26,938 bases of DNA from Chara braunii (Eukaryota; Streptophyta; Charophyceae; Charales; Characeae). Positions within the stretch are counted from its first letter, which is position 1. Every line of letters starts with the position of its first letter. Positions 18,199 to 26,938 of this stretch are shown piece by piece. The stretch spans positions 623,660 through 650,597 of the forward strand of contig BFEA01000418.1 in NCBI GenBank assembly GCA_003427395.1, read 5' to 3'. The notes beneath the pieces were generated by a model. The model worked only from the letters and a program-made list of their open reading frames with translations. It was not told the DNA's origin and searched no databases. The position numbers and the translations under genes are program-made.

Positions 18199-19481
18199 CT
18201 AGGTACTTCTATTGGCCCTCACTCCGTGCCGACGTTAAAGCATACATCCGATCATGCCCCGACAATCAATCAACCCCTCAAACCAGGCCAAGCCAGGCAA
18301 GCTCCAGTCATTGCCTATTCCCACCCACATGTGGCAGTCTGTCTCTATGGACTTTGTGTGCAGGCTCCCCAAGATCGACCCCGGCTATGACTGCATCTAC
18401 GTCATTGTCTGCCGCTTGACCAAGCGGGCCCATTTCATCCCTTGCACCACTTCTCACAATGCCAAAGACGTCACCACACTCTTCTTCGATCATGTCGCAC
18501 ACCATCATGGTCTCCCTGAAAACATCATCAGCGGTCGTGATCCCCACTTCTTTTCCCAATTCTGGAAAAATCCGTTCAAAGCCTACGACACCACTCTCAA
18601 GTACAACATTGCATTCCAACCCCAGACCGATGGTCAAACTGAAAAGATGAACGATACTCTCCAAAGGATCTTGTGGAAGTATTGTCATCCACAACAACAC
18701 GACCGGGATCAATTGCTGACCGCCGCCGAGATAGCCTACAACAACATTGTCTGCCCTTCCACCGGCATGTCCCCATACTACCTTGACTTTGGCTACCATG
18801 CCCGCTTCCCCTCAGACTTCTTGCTCCCCTCCAAGCTCAAACCATCCACTCCTGTCCTTCTCTCAATGAATGGGTTGCAACAATGAACCGCCTCCTCAGA
18901 GAAGCCACGACGCCCTTGAAAGAACCCAACAACAACAAGCCAAGAAGACCAACAAACACAAACGAGATATCACATTCCAAGTAGGGGACAAAGTCTGGCT
19001 CTCTGCCAAACACTTTGAACCCACACATGGGTTGTTCAAGAAACTCTCAAACAAATGGCTCGGTCCATTCCCCGTCATTGAACAAACATATCCCCTGTAA
19101 ATTACAAACTTCAACTACCCTCTGACATGAGCCGTGTTCACCCTGTCTTCCATGTCGAGTACTTGAAAGAATACCATGAATCACCTCCACAATTTGCCGA
19201 CCGCCTGTATCCTAGACCCCCACCAATCATGCTACCTACCGGGCCAGAATTCGTAATAGAATCTATCATAGGACGAAGAACAACTCAAGTATNAATTCGT
19301 AATAGAATCTATCATAGGACGAAGAACAACTCAAGTATCCAATCACCCGAAACCAATCACTGAATACAAAGTCAAATGGACCGGATACCCAAATGAAGAA
19401 TCTACATGGGAACCCCTCGATAATCTAAAAAACGCCATGAAACTTGTTTGTGTCTATCATCGTGCTCACCCTGTATCCTAG
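18199..19481 (+). pseudogene. Chromovirus integrase and chromodomain (decayed)
   Basis: This is the remnant of the pol C-terminus. Parts in order: end of the zinc-binding domain (YFYWPSLRADVKAYIRSC, about 18206-18262); integrase core (open frame 18254-18886) with MDFV Asp33, ISGRDPHFFSQFW and FQPQTDGQTEK Glu130; GPY/F-type module (FQVGDKVWLSAKHF, KLSNKWLGPFPVIE); VHPVFHVEYLKEY; and a chromodomain ending with YKVKWTGYPNEESTWEPLDN and a stop at 19479-19481. Integrase inserts retroviral-type DNA into the chromosome; the chromodomain guides it to marked chromatin. There are frameshifts near 18260, 18870 and 19095. Gly94 replaces the second catalytic Asp. A 45-bp assembly duplication at 19248-19338 breaks the frame before the chromodomain. 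Confidence 0.88.
19248..19338. repeat. Perfect 45-bp duplication around a single N (assembly overlap)
   Basis: Bases 19248-19292 and 19294-19338 are identical (AATTCGTAATAGAATC to CAACTCAAGTAT), with one N between them. This is the signature of two contig ends that overlap but were joined by a minimal gap. Removing one copy and the N keeps the integrase-chromodomain frame, so the duplication is very probably not biological. Confidence 0.92.
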
Positions 19482-20570
19482 CTATATATACTACGCATAA
19501 CACCCATACACCCTGCATAACCCCACCTCATTCCTCTACACACACCCCCTGCACCCAGCAAAACCTCTCTCCGTCTGATCCGCTCTTGCCTCCGCCTCGT
19601 TCCCCAATCTGTCCTCTGGCACATCCTCCGTCTCTCTTGTCCAAGCCTTAGCTGTGGCTCCTGCGCATCGCCGGCGATAAAGGATCTAATGGCAAGCGCA
19701 TGAGGACGATGGCCTCCTGCAGCACAGTTCGAGGAGAGTAAGCAGCAGGTTGGCCACCATGCTGTCCCATTGGCCAGCACCTGGACTGACAAACTTCTGG
19801 AGCAGCACTCTTGACATGGACATCAGGATCAGTCTGCGACCTGCTATCCGGATCAGACCATCATCAGGATCGTGTACAGGACGCACCCTGGTACTTGGAT
19901 ATTCATCTTTGGACTGCTACACCACTACTTTCGAGTTGGAACCCTCGCTACTACACGCTGCAGCCTGCTGATGACTGGTTCATCATCAACTTTCTTCCTA
20001 TCCATACCAGGACTTATTTGAAGACCTGCTTCAAAACTCTCATCCAGACCATTTTGCAGAACCTGCGATTTCCCCCTCCAACCCCATTCACTTCGAGATC
20101 CTCAGAAACCTCAACCCCCAAACACTGCAAAATAATTTTCCTCAACAGAACCCTTTCGCCCAATGTAACCCTGTAGCTCATAAGTACGACAACCCTGTTC
20201 CCCCCCTCAGTTCATAACCCTGTATTTCATCAGTATGACAACCCTATTCCCCCCTCAGTTCATAACCCTGTCGTTTACCAGTAGGACAACCCTGTTCCCC
20301 CGCAGTTCATACGCCTGTAGTTCATCAGTAGGAAAAGTTGGAAAACTATGTTCCCTCTCAGTTCACAACTCTGTAGTCCATCAGTAAGCATAACCCGTAG
20401 CTCATAAGTAGGAAAACCCTGTTTCCCCCAGCCCTCGCTACCCACATTATACCTCTCTCCCTTTTTCTTCCTGCTTCCCAGTGATCGGCCCCATCCCGTC
20501 CTTCACAGGAGTCAGGCTACTCAGTCAGCATTATTTTCATGACTTTTGGCAGTCGGGACGTTGCCTTCTA
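19482..20570 (+). other. Chromovirus 3' non-coding region
   Basis: About 1.1 kb lies between the pol stop and the PPT. No envelope-like or other frame is recognisable. A minisatellite occupies 20166-20430. The length is unusual for a compact chromovirus. Confidence 0.55.
20166..20430. repeat. Minisatellite, about six units of 25-56 bp
   Basis: Units begin TAACCCTGTAG or a variant, continue (C/T)TCAT(C/A)AGTA and end near CCCCC(C/T)CAGTTCA. Starts are near 20166, 20216, 20264, 20311, 20367 and 20392. The units vary in length and sequence, which indicates an old tandem array inside the chromovirus 3' region. Confidence 0.75.
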
Positions 20571-20582
20571 AAGGGAGGGGAC
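20571..20582 (+). promoter_or_regulatory. Polypurine tract
   Basis: AAAGGGAGGGGA lies two bases before the 3' LTR start. It serves as the primer for plus-strand DNA synthesis in LTR retrotransposons, and its position supports the LTR call. Confidence 0.85.
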
Positions 20583-20584
20583 TG

Positions 20585-21131
20585 TGTTACGGACTCCGCA
20601 GGGCTCGATCCCTGGCGTGCGGATTACCACCCGCCAGCTTGCTGTATTATTTGCTTTTTTTTGTTTTTGCGATTCTCTTCTTTTGTTTTACTTCGTTTCT
20701 GCTTTTCCTGATTTCGGACGGTTGGCGCCATCCGCATTCTGGCGCTCGTTTTCAAATTCCTCCTTTTTGGACTTTCGGATTTCGGACACTTGGCACCATC
20801 CGGCATTCTGGCGCCCATTCTCAGACTTTCGATTTTCAGTTTCAGCCATGAGGCATTTTCACTTTCGCCCTCAGGACCGTACTCGAGTCCGGTACTTTAG
20901 TATGGATTCGGGCACAATACGGCCAGTTTTTCAGCGTCAGTGCTTGTGTTCAGTGTGACTGGGCTTCGACATTGTGCTCGGAAATTCAAGACTGCAACTT
21001 TGCAACTTTGCCACTTCGTGCCTGCATCTGTCGAGTAGTATCGAGTCTGCGTCAAGTTGAGTGAGCGTGTATGTGTGCTCTCACTCTCCCTCTCTCTCCC
21101 AGCCTCGCTGCTCTGCCTCTGCCTAGTCACA
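20585..21131 (+). repeat. 3' LTR of the chromovirus
   Basis: This 547-bp LTR matches the 5' LTR throughout, with scattered substitutions and small indels (for example GGTCTGCAGATTG against GGCGTGCGGATTA). It starts TGTTACGG and ends TCACA, and is followed by the AGTAG target-site duplication. The conserved internal GGCGCC-rich repeat and the CCTCAGG hairpin arm are both visible. Confidence 0.92.
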
Positions 21132-21136
21132 AGTAG
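21132..21136. repeat. Target-site duplication, right copy (AGTAG)
   Basis: Matches 13708-13712 exactly. Together they define the chromovirus insertion. Confidence 0.85.
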
Positions 21137-21697
21137 GGAAAGAGGAGTAATGATTAGGAGGGGGGAGGGAGGTGTTTCTAGAATGTATGGATGCAGGAAG
21201 GTGCAGTCGCAGTTCACAGATATATTTAGCCATTCTTTGCAGTTTGAAATGCATAAATAAGTCAAAGAGGTGATGTTGGCATTGCTTCACAATGGCTTAA
21301 CCAATGAGGTGTAGCAGGTAACATTACACAGGGGATTGCAAACATAAAACCAGTGAAAAGGAAGGCTGAAATCCCACAATGCAGAGAAATGCATGTTGAA
21401 GAGCAGCAGATGAGTGTCTGGAGAAAACCAGGACCTAAAGGACGGTACGCAGAAATGACACTGTATTGAGAATTTCCGAAACAGAACAGGCAGTTCAGAT
21501 TTTGTCCCATGGTTCTTGGTCCCCCCCTCTCTCTCCCTCCCTATGTGTCAGTAAGTATGAGTCTCATTGTTTGTGACGCTTGTAGATATGTCTTCATGCT
21601 GGTTTGCACCACATTCATTTCCGAGCATATAGAGTTCGCACTCGGTAAATGAATGTGTCAGCAGAGCCAAACAGTCTTGGCATTGAGAAGCTATAAC
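21137..21697. other. Right flank of the chromovirus; possible minus-strand exon
   Basis: On the minus strand, GTACCGTCCTTTAG looks like a 3' splice acceptor (AG at about 21435) and is followed by an open stretch reading VLVFSRHSSAALQHAFLCIV. An overlapping 82-codon frame (21262-21510) competes with it. If the host gene broken by the chromovirus continues here, this is where an upstream exon would lie. Neither product is recognised. Confidence 0.25.
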
Positions 21698-22363
21698 TTG
21701 ATGGATTGGGGGGAAGGGGGTTGGTGTTAAGCTATGAACTTCGTGTTGGGGAGCTATGGACTCGACAGCAAAGAAAGATGAACAGTGGATGTTTACCTGA
21801 TTTATAGGAGGCCTATAGAGCACATCCTGAACAAATTCCATAATGGCTCATGTCACTCATGGTAGTGGGTGGCACGGAGTAGGTGAAGGATTTGAAAGGG
21901 GGAAACAACAAACACGTGCGGAGGTGGACATCCCAGTTTTCTAAAGAAAGGACAGAAAACAGCAGTCGGAAGGTATACGAAGAGAAGCAGTGGAACACTA
22001 AGATATCCAAAGAGTCTGAAAGAACTAATCAATTGATGGATTGGGGGGGGGGGGGGGGTAAGCTATGAACTTCGTGTTGGGGAGCTACGGACTCGACAGG
22101 AAAGAAAGATGAACAGTGGATGTTTACCTGATTTATAGGAGGCCTATGGAGCTCATCCTGAACAAATTTCATAATGGTTCATGTCACGCGTGGTAGTTGG
22201 TGGCACGGAATAGGGGAAGAATTTGAAAGGGAGAAACAGCAAGCACGTGCGGAGGTGGACATCGCAATTTTCGAAAGGAAGGACAAAAAACAGCAGTCGG
22301 AAGGTATACGAAGAGAGGCAGTGGAACACTAAGATATCCAAAGAATCTGAAAGAACTAATCAA
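21698..22363. repeat. 331-bp tandem duplication
   Basis: TTGATGGATTGGGG at 21698 recurs at 22033, and the remainder follows at a constant offset of 331 bases from TAAGCTATGAACTTCGTG to AAGAACTAATCAA. The copies differ by scattered substitutions and by a longer G-run in copy 2 (22043-22058). On the minus strand each copy holds CCTATAAATCAG|GTAAAC, a donor-like site. Copy 1 has a good acceptor (CTGTCCTTTCTTTAG) that is damaged in copy 2 (CTTTCG). No frame is open across the interval, so coding is doubtful. Confidence 0.85.
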
Positions 22364-23302
22364 TAAATAATTAAAATACCATACTTGCAACCGCACGGGT
22401 CGCACGGCCGTGCGGTGCAGTCCACTGTGCACTGCTCGGCACCTGCCTGTGCACCACACCAGCAATATTCTTTTTTTTTTGTTTTTGTTTTTATTTGCTG
22501 TTTTAGAGGATACAGGAGTGCACCACCTAAGGAACAGATCCTGTTCAAGTACAGTCGAACAAATCTTTCTTTTTGTCTTATTGAGCATCATAAATAGCCT
22601 CAAATAGTTGAAATAGGTCTCTGGGCCATCAGTCCTTTTTTTCCCCTTTTTTTTTAAGCCCAGGTTGTAGACGTTGGATGCTAGACATATGACAGCCACC
22701 TTCAGTAGTCGTCCATGTGGTGATCCAGATGCTCTACAGAGGTTCTTATTCCTTATGAGACTCCCTCCAAACCTACCACTTGCATTATTTCTCAACGCCG
22801 CACCCCTACCCCCTCGATCCTTCCTCAGTGTCTACCACTCAGGATTGTCACCCTTGATAGATGCTCAGTCGAGCGATGTATGGGGAGCCAAGGATCCGCA
22901 AAGTAATGAAAAGGACTTGAATGGACAATGCAGTGCCAGCAAAGCATCAACAAGAAATGTACATCCAGATACATATGAAAATAGCACAATGTAGCGCAGC
23001 GGAAGACTCGAAGATATGACCTGACCTGTCAGATACTGACGCGACACCCCATCATACACCACACGTGAGAGAGGGAGGAGGGACCGCACTCAGGACGAAA
23101 GGTCCCTTCTTGCTCACGCACATGGGGGAGATACCATGGATGAGAAGATGGGGGAGGAGAGGCAATACGAAGATGGCGAGGAGGGAGAAGACCATGATCG
23201 CGATAGCGAAGTCCAAAAATAGTCTCCCAGCCAATCAATGTCTGCCTCAAAATGTTGAATCAGATCCTGTGCTCCATGGCCGATGTACCTCTGCCTGTAA
23301 TC
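22364..23302. other. Unrecognised sequence, no supported gene
   Basis: Contains the palindrome CGCACGGCCGTGCG at about 22403 and A/T homopolymers near 22470 and 22640. A minus-strand 203-codon frame (22184-22795) overlaps the tandem duplication and homopolymers, and it has no recognisable domain. A plus-strand 106-codon frame (22674-22994) is likewise unrecognised. Confidence 0.4.
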
Positions 23303-23323
23303 TCCCTCTCTCTCTCTCTCTTT

Positions 23324-23394
<71 letters not shown>

Positions 23395-23469
23395 GAAGAA
23401 GAGAAGAAGAAGAGAGAAGGAGGAAGGAGGAGAGATGGGGGACGAGAGCAAGAAGAAGAAGAAGAAGAT
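23303..23469. repeat. Compound microsatellite (CT)n-(TG)n-(GAA)n
   Basis: A CT run to about 23326, then nearly pure TG to 23392, then purine-rich GAAGAA sequence to about 23469. Long open frames across it on both strands are repeat artefacts. Confidence 0.97.
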
Positions 23470-24940
23470 GCCGTCCTCCTCACTATCTCACCTGCAGGTA
23501 ACTGCGGCCAGGTACTAACTGTCGCCGTGTGTGTCCTCTGTGCTGCAAGGCACTGGCGCGAAGACCAGATATGGCGCCCTGGTAAGATCTCCGCCGACGC
23601 AGGTATGGCCTCCGCCTCACTGCCTACCTACATCTCTACCTCTAGCGTAGCGCTGTCGAGCTGCTCCAGCAGCGTGTGAGCTACTCGAACTGTGTGTCTG
23701 CCCAGGCGTGGCCCAGCTATAAGTAGCGCTGGGCCTTGCGGGTGTGCCTCTGTGTGCCTCTGTTCCTCGGCCAAAACGTGGCCTACTTGGTCTGGGTCCC
23801 GACTGGATGTCCAGACCCTCCCTGCTGATGCAGCAGCGATGTCCGCTACTGGACGAACACGAACCTGGCCCACAAGGGCCTGCCTACGTCCGCAACAGGC
23901 CAAAATTGTGGCCTTGTCCAAACAGACCGAAAGTCTGTTCGGATGAACTGCAAGTCCGAAACGACGCCTGGACAGACAAACATTTGACAGCAAAAAAAAA
24001 GAAAAACAAATAAATGGATGCTGCCTCAAATCGAAACCTGCAGCCCAAAGGCCGGCCGTGGGCCTCCAGGGCGCGCGTCTGAGGGGCGTGCGGCCTGGGG
24101 ACCCCCAGCGACCGTCGGGCCCCCAAAATGGGGCCCGTGTGCAGGCTCAGCATGTAACACCCTCCAGACATCACTTAACAGGGGTGACCTGACCGGACAG
24201 TGGTTGTAGGCACCAGGGCTAAGCAAGACCCCACTTACCCCACTCAGCCGTGATTGAAGAGCAGTTGGACAAGCCCTGTGGCACCGATACTTCGAGCGCT
24301 AGGTGTGGACATTCTTCTGCAAGTCCCACAGGTCAACCCATTCCTTATCCCCCCTAAGTTGTTGTATTGCTCTCCCAAATCTTTCTTTTCTTGTTCATCC
24401 TACAACAAATTTCAAAGGGGGCACAGGTGACCACTGATCCAGTTCTGCGACCTCTGTTTTCTCTGGGTGCATATTTCCCCTGTGGGCCTCACATGCTGTG
24501 CGCAGCACAGATCCGGTGTGCTCGCATTCCATACGTGCGGAATTTGGCCCCACGACACGGGCTTGCAAGTACGAAATAGACTGATGTGGACCAGTGCCAT
24601 CGAGTTAGCGCCGCAATTGCAGGACAGCATCCGGCTCGTGCCAAACAAATGCACCCCAGCGCACTCGACGTTGTATCCCACGCATTGTGCCAGGGCGGAA
24701 CTCAATTTTCTCGGTGTGACCTCTTCCCACGACCTGACGTAGCTGTCGCCATCACAGGCGATCTTTCTCTCCAAGCAACGGGCGCACCCATGACCTGATT
24801 GTGGAAGGGGTGTCCCTCCAGACACACTGTGGCAACATAGCTCAATTTAGGCCTTTGATTCGCTTTTCGCCAATCTCCGAGAAGGGGCATTCCCGCCAAC
24901 AAGGCTTATGCTCAATCTGACCTCAGAGAATTAATCTGGC
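23470..24940. other. Unrecognised sequence, no confident gene
   Basis: Several 60-140-codon frames overlap on both strands. The longest is on the minus strand at 24412-24825 (137 codons); it is Cys-rich (CARCLERKIACDGD, LSCNCGANS, DLCCAQH), but the pattern fits no zinc-finger family I know. An A-rich stretch (23991-24013) followed by GC-rich DNA could be the tail of a short retroelement. None of these is called as a gene. Confidence 0.35.
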
Positions 24941-25142
24941 CACACTCTGCAACTATGGGATCCGTCTACCCACCACCGCAGCCTGTTTCATCTGATCCCC
25001 TTCTGGCAACCACCATTAGCACTGCATAGATGAAAGAGGTGTGCAACTTCAGCCAGCGTTCACGAAACACACTCTGCAAGTAAGGGATCCCTCTACCCAC
25101 TGCAGCCTGCGTTTCATCTGATCCCCTTCTAGCAACCACCAT
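24941..25142. repeat. 75-bp direct repeat, 127 bp apart
   Basis: CACACTCTGCAA...TTTCATCTGATCCCCTTCT...GCAACCACCAT occurs at 24941-25015 and 25068-25142, with small indels. The spacer (25016-25067) contains AGATGAAAGAGGTG, which recurs near 26031. Confidence 0.85.
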
Positions 25143-26042
25143 GATGAAATCAGTCTTGCAAATCCACACTCAAACATGCATGCAACAGATGAGAATAGCC
25201 TGGCGCGGTGCACCCAACTCAAACTCGGAGATATGGTAACTTGCAACTCAACTCAAATCCAAATTTACTTCAGTTGACTATGGCGCTGGGCGCCCACACT
25301 TACACGTTCGACTCAGAGTTCACACGCAACTCGACTCCGGATCACCCTGGATACCATGCACGCTAACCACTGCACACACACATACACACTCACTAACTAT
25401 CTATGGCTATGGCACATGGCCACTAACAGCTAACTAGCCTATCACTAACTTCTGCCCTCTTCGTCTTCAGGCCATCTGCAGACCTCCCTTGCTCAAGACG
25501 CCTGAGCAGCGCTTCCTCAGAGCTTCCGCAGGAATGAATGAATGGCTGGACGCAGCCTCTTGATTTATACTTCTGTGTTGCATTCGTTTGCCTTGCATCC
25601 CTGGCCCATGAGGCACACAGTCCCCCCCGTGGTACTTGCTGGACCGGACTGGTACTTTCTAGACTTTCCCATGACTGCATAGTGACAACCCTACGACGCA
25701 GTGCAGTNGCACTGGGGTCCTACTATTTGCCCTNGCCACTTGTCCTCGTCTCCAACATGGGCTTGCTTTAGTCACCCCACTTGACCACTTGCCAACCTTC
25801 TAGAAGGACTGCAGCTGGACTTCTACTCTACAGGTCTATGGATCAAATCCTGGCTACCTAAGGACCTACGACAGACCTACTTACCACTGGCGGTTCTACA
25901 GGTCGCAGGTTCAATTCTTCAAGTGGTCACAGATATTGTACACAGGTAAGTTGGGGATCTAGGGATCGAACCCTGGGTCCTACATCAGCTACTTCGAACT
26001 GGTGAATACCGTTTCAATGAGCACTGGATAGATGAAAGAGGT
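25143..26042. other. Unrecognised sequence with tRNA-like B-box motifs
   Basis: Three stretches resemble T-arm/B-box sequence: TATGGATCAAATCCTGG (about 25839), GCAGGTTCAATTCTTC (about 25905) and, on the minus strand, CCAGGGTTCGATCCCTAG (about 25959-25976). No full cloverleaf or convincing A box is visible. A tRNA-derived SINE is possible but unproven. Single undetermined bases lie at 25708 and 25734. Confidence 0.3.
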
Positions 26043-26356
26043 GCGCAACTTCAGCCAGTGGAGTGAAAATACGATCCAGTAACCTGCTATGAAAGAGGAG
26101 GAACTTAGAATCCGGCAAAGCTCCTACAAACAAGCATGTATGAAGTCAGTATCTTGCCATCCCAGCCCTTCTGTTTCTACTCTCCTCCAACCACACCGGT
26201 GCACAACTTCAGCCAGTGGAGTAAAAATACGATCCAGTAACCTGCTATGAAAGATGAGGAACTTAGAATCCGGCAAAGCTCCTACAAACAAGCATGTATG
26301 AAGTCAGTATCTTGCCATCCCAGCCCTTCTGTTTCTACTCTCCTCCAACCACACCC
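26043..26356. repeat. 158-bp tandem duplication
   Basis: GC(G/A)CAACTTCAGCCAGTGG starts at 26043 and 26201, and the whole unit through TCTCCTCCAACCACACC is repeated with only about three differences. The high identity means a recent duplication or an assembly duplication. The unit is non-coding by eye. Confidence 0.93.
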
Positions 26357-26417
26357 CCTAATTCCGATCCGCTTCTGCCCCCTCGACCAGCCCCCTTCCC
26401 CTCCATAAACCCTCTTC

Positions 26418-26644
26418 CTACGCGACCTCCTTCCCCTGCATTAGGTCCTTGGAGCTGGAAAGCTGGGTGAGGTCTCTGTTGAGGGTTTGTGCCAACCAGC
26501 CAAGTTGAGAAACCAATCGAGCCTCTCCTAAAACTCCGGAGCCTCCCACGCCGTCGATTAAATAAATTGACAGCGGGCTTGCATTTTGGAGGCCCGCGCC
26601 GATGTATGGCATGTACTGGTGGCTTAAAAGATCTTGTCGCCCGT
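26418..26644 (-). CDS. Putative 3'-terminal exon of an unidentified host gene
   Basis: The minus-strand frame reads DGRQDLLSHQYMPYIGAGL, then IYLIDGVGGSGVLGEA and LVSQLGWLAQTLNRDLTQ, and ends GKEVA and a TAG stop at 26418-26420. It is open upstream to 26687. A splice acceptor TTTCACTCACTATGCTCAAG lies just before 26644, so I take that as the exon start. The glycine-rich turn and mixed hydrophobic pattern look like a folded globular protein, not repeat translation. I do not recognise the family. A flanking 67-codon frame (26624-26827) is in another frame and is probably a shadow or an upstream intron. Confidence 0.4.
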
Positions 26645-26938
26645 CTTGAGCATAGTGAGTGAAATGGAAACTACTTGGAAGATGCACGTTAGTCTACGAA
26701 GTTTGTATTGGTAGGGGACGAAGGGTGGGACGGAGCAGAGAGTCGCAAGCCCACGGTTGTGGCGCGACTCATGAATTGTTTCTTCCATCCATCTTCTTGG
26801 GACAGCAGGAGATCTCTTTGTTCTCAAATTTCCACTGGTTGGTGCTTGGGTCGCGTTGACTCCAGGCTCCGTGCAGGCGACGAGTCATGTGGCAGCAATA
26901 AGGGTTTGACCCTCGGACCCCCGGCCCAGGGATCCCCG
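26645..26938. other. Unrecognised end of window
   Basis: Possible intron or upstream sequence of the exon at 26418-26644. No further motif is supported. Confidence 0.3.

Larger units (their letters stand above)
13713..21131 (+). mobile_element. Ty3/gypsy chromovirus with nested LINE and internal deletion
   Basis: This is an LTR retrotransposon in plus orientation. In order it holds the 5' LTR (13713-14257), PBS (14258), leader, an N gap (14579-14849), a nested minus-strand LINE (14989-18198), integrase and chromodomain remains (18199-19481), a long 3' non-coding region, PPT (20571-20582) and the 3' LTR (20585-21131). AGTAG flanks it on both sides. Gag, protease, RT and RNase H are not visible: either the gap hides them or they were deleted. 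The LTRs differ at many positions and the coding remnant has several frameshifts, so the insertion is old and inactive. Confidence 0.88.

Noticed and set aside
18308-18799. 163-codon minus-strand frame opposite the integrase
   Set aside because: It is antisense to the integrase core, whose motifs clearly assign the plus strand.
22184-22795. 203-codon minus-strand frame
   Set aside because: It runs through A/T homopolymers and part of the 331-bp duplication, and no recognisable domain supports it.
23065-23679. 204-codon plus-strand frame
   Set aside because: It crosses the CT/TG/GAA microsatellite; its Cys-Val and Glu-Lys runs are repeat artefacts and no domain is visible.
13041-26042. CRISPR-like array among the short repeats
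   Set aside because: Repeats are few, unequal and without regular spacers, and the window is eukaryotic.

Overview
The window is a stretch of nuclear DNA from a eukaryote, most likely a streptophyte (land plant or charophyte alga), made almost entirely of nested, decayed transposable elements. The inference rests on three things: a Ty3/gypsy retrotransposon with a C-terminal chromodomain (a chromovirus) whose primer-binding site is near-identical to the plant initiator-Met type, L1-like LINEs ending in a plant-type zinc-binding zf-RVT region, and plausible spliced exons with GTAAGT or GTAAAG donors. A TE-rich charophyte such as Chara would fit, but nothing here proves a species. No prokaryotic-style operon, rRNA, convincing tRNA or CRISPR array was seen.

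Layout. Bases 1-2507 hold no recognisable gene, only a foldback element (957-1190). Bases 2508-4620 are a relic LINE 3' region on the minus strand (LINE A), with its C-terminal coding module present twice. Bases 4870-8250 are a second, better preserved minus-strand LINE (B), lacking the endonuclease half. Bases 8881-8918 are an exact sequencing-library adapter junction (Nextera mate-pair type), so the sequences on either side may not be neighbours in the genome. Bases 8919-10104 contain a 214-bp tandem repeat and nothing recognised. Bases 10105-11775 are a third LINE fragment (D, plus strand), split by a 584-bp TIR element (10992-11575).

Bases 11776-13600 carry diverged repeats with splice donors, an (AG)n tract, and two short minus-strand exon-like segments that look like host coding sequence. 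Next to them lies a complete insertion footprint of a chromovirus at 13713-21131: 545- and 547-bp LTRs, a 5-bp AGTAG target-site duplication, a PBS, a PPT, and a decayed integrase-chromodomain region. Its gag-protease-RT part is missing; in its place are a 271-base N gap and a fourth LINE (C, minus strand, 14989-18198).

Bases 21137-26938 are mostly unrecognised, with tandem duplications (331, 127 and 158 bp spacing), (CT)n/(TG)n microsatellites, and one likely terminal exon on the minus strand (26418-26644).

How the parts relate. LINEs A-D belong to one family, and every copy is 5'-truncated and broken. LINE C sits inside the chromovirus, so it inserted later. The chromovirus appears to have landed in or beside a host gene. 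I see no intact novel system. The most thought-provoking signals are an in-frame TAA-ATG shared by two diverged LINE reverse transcriptases, the repeated LINE C-terminal module, and the interrupted host exons. Several oddities are assembly artefacts and should be cleared up first.
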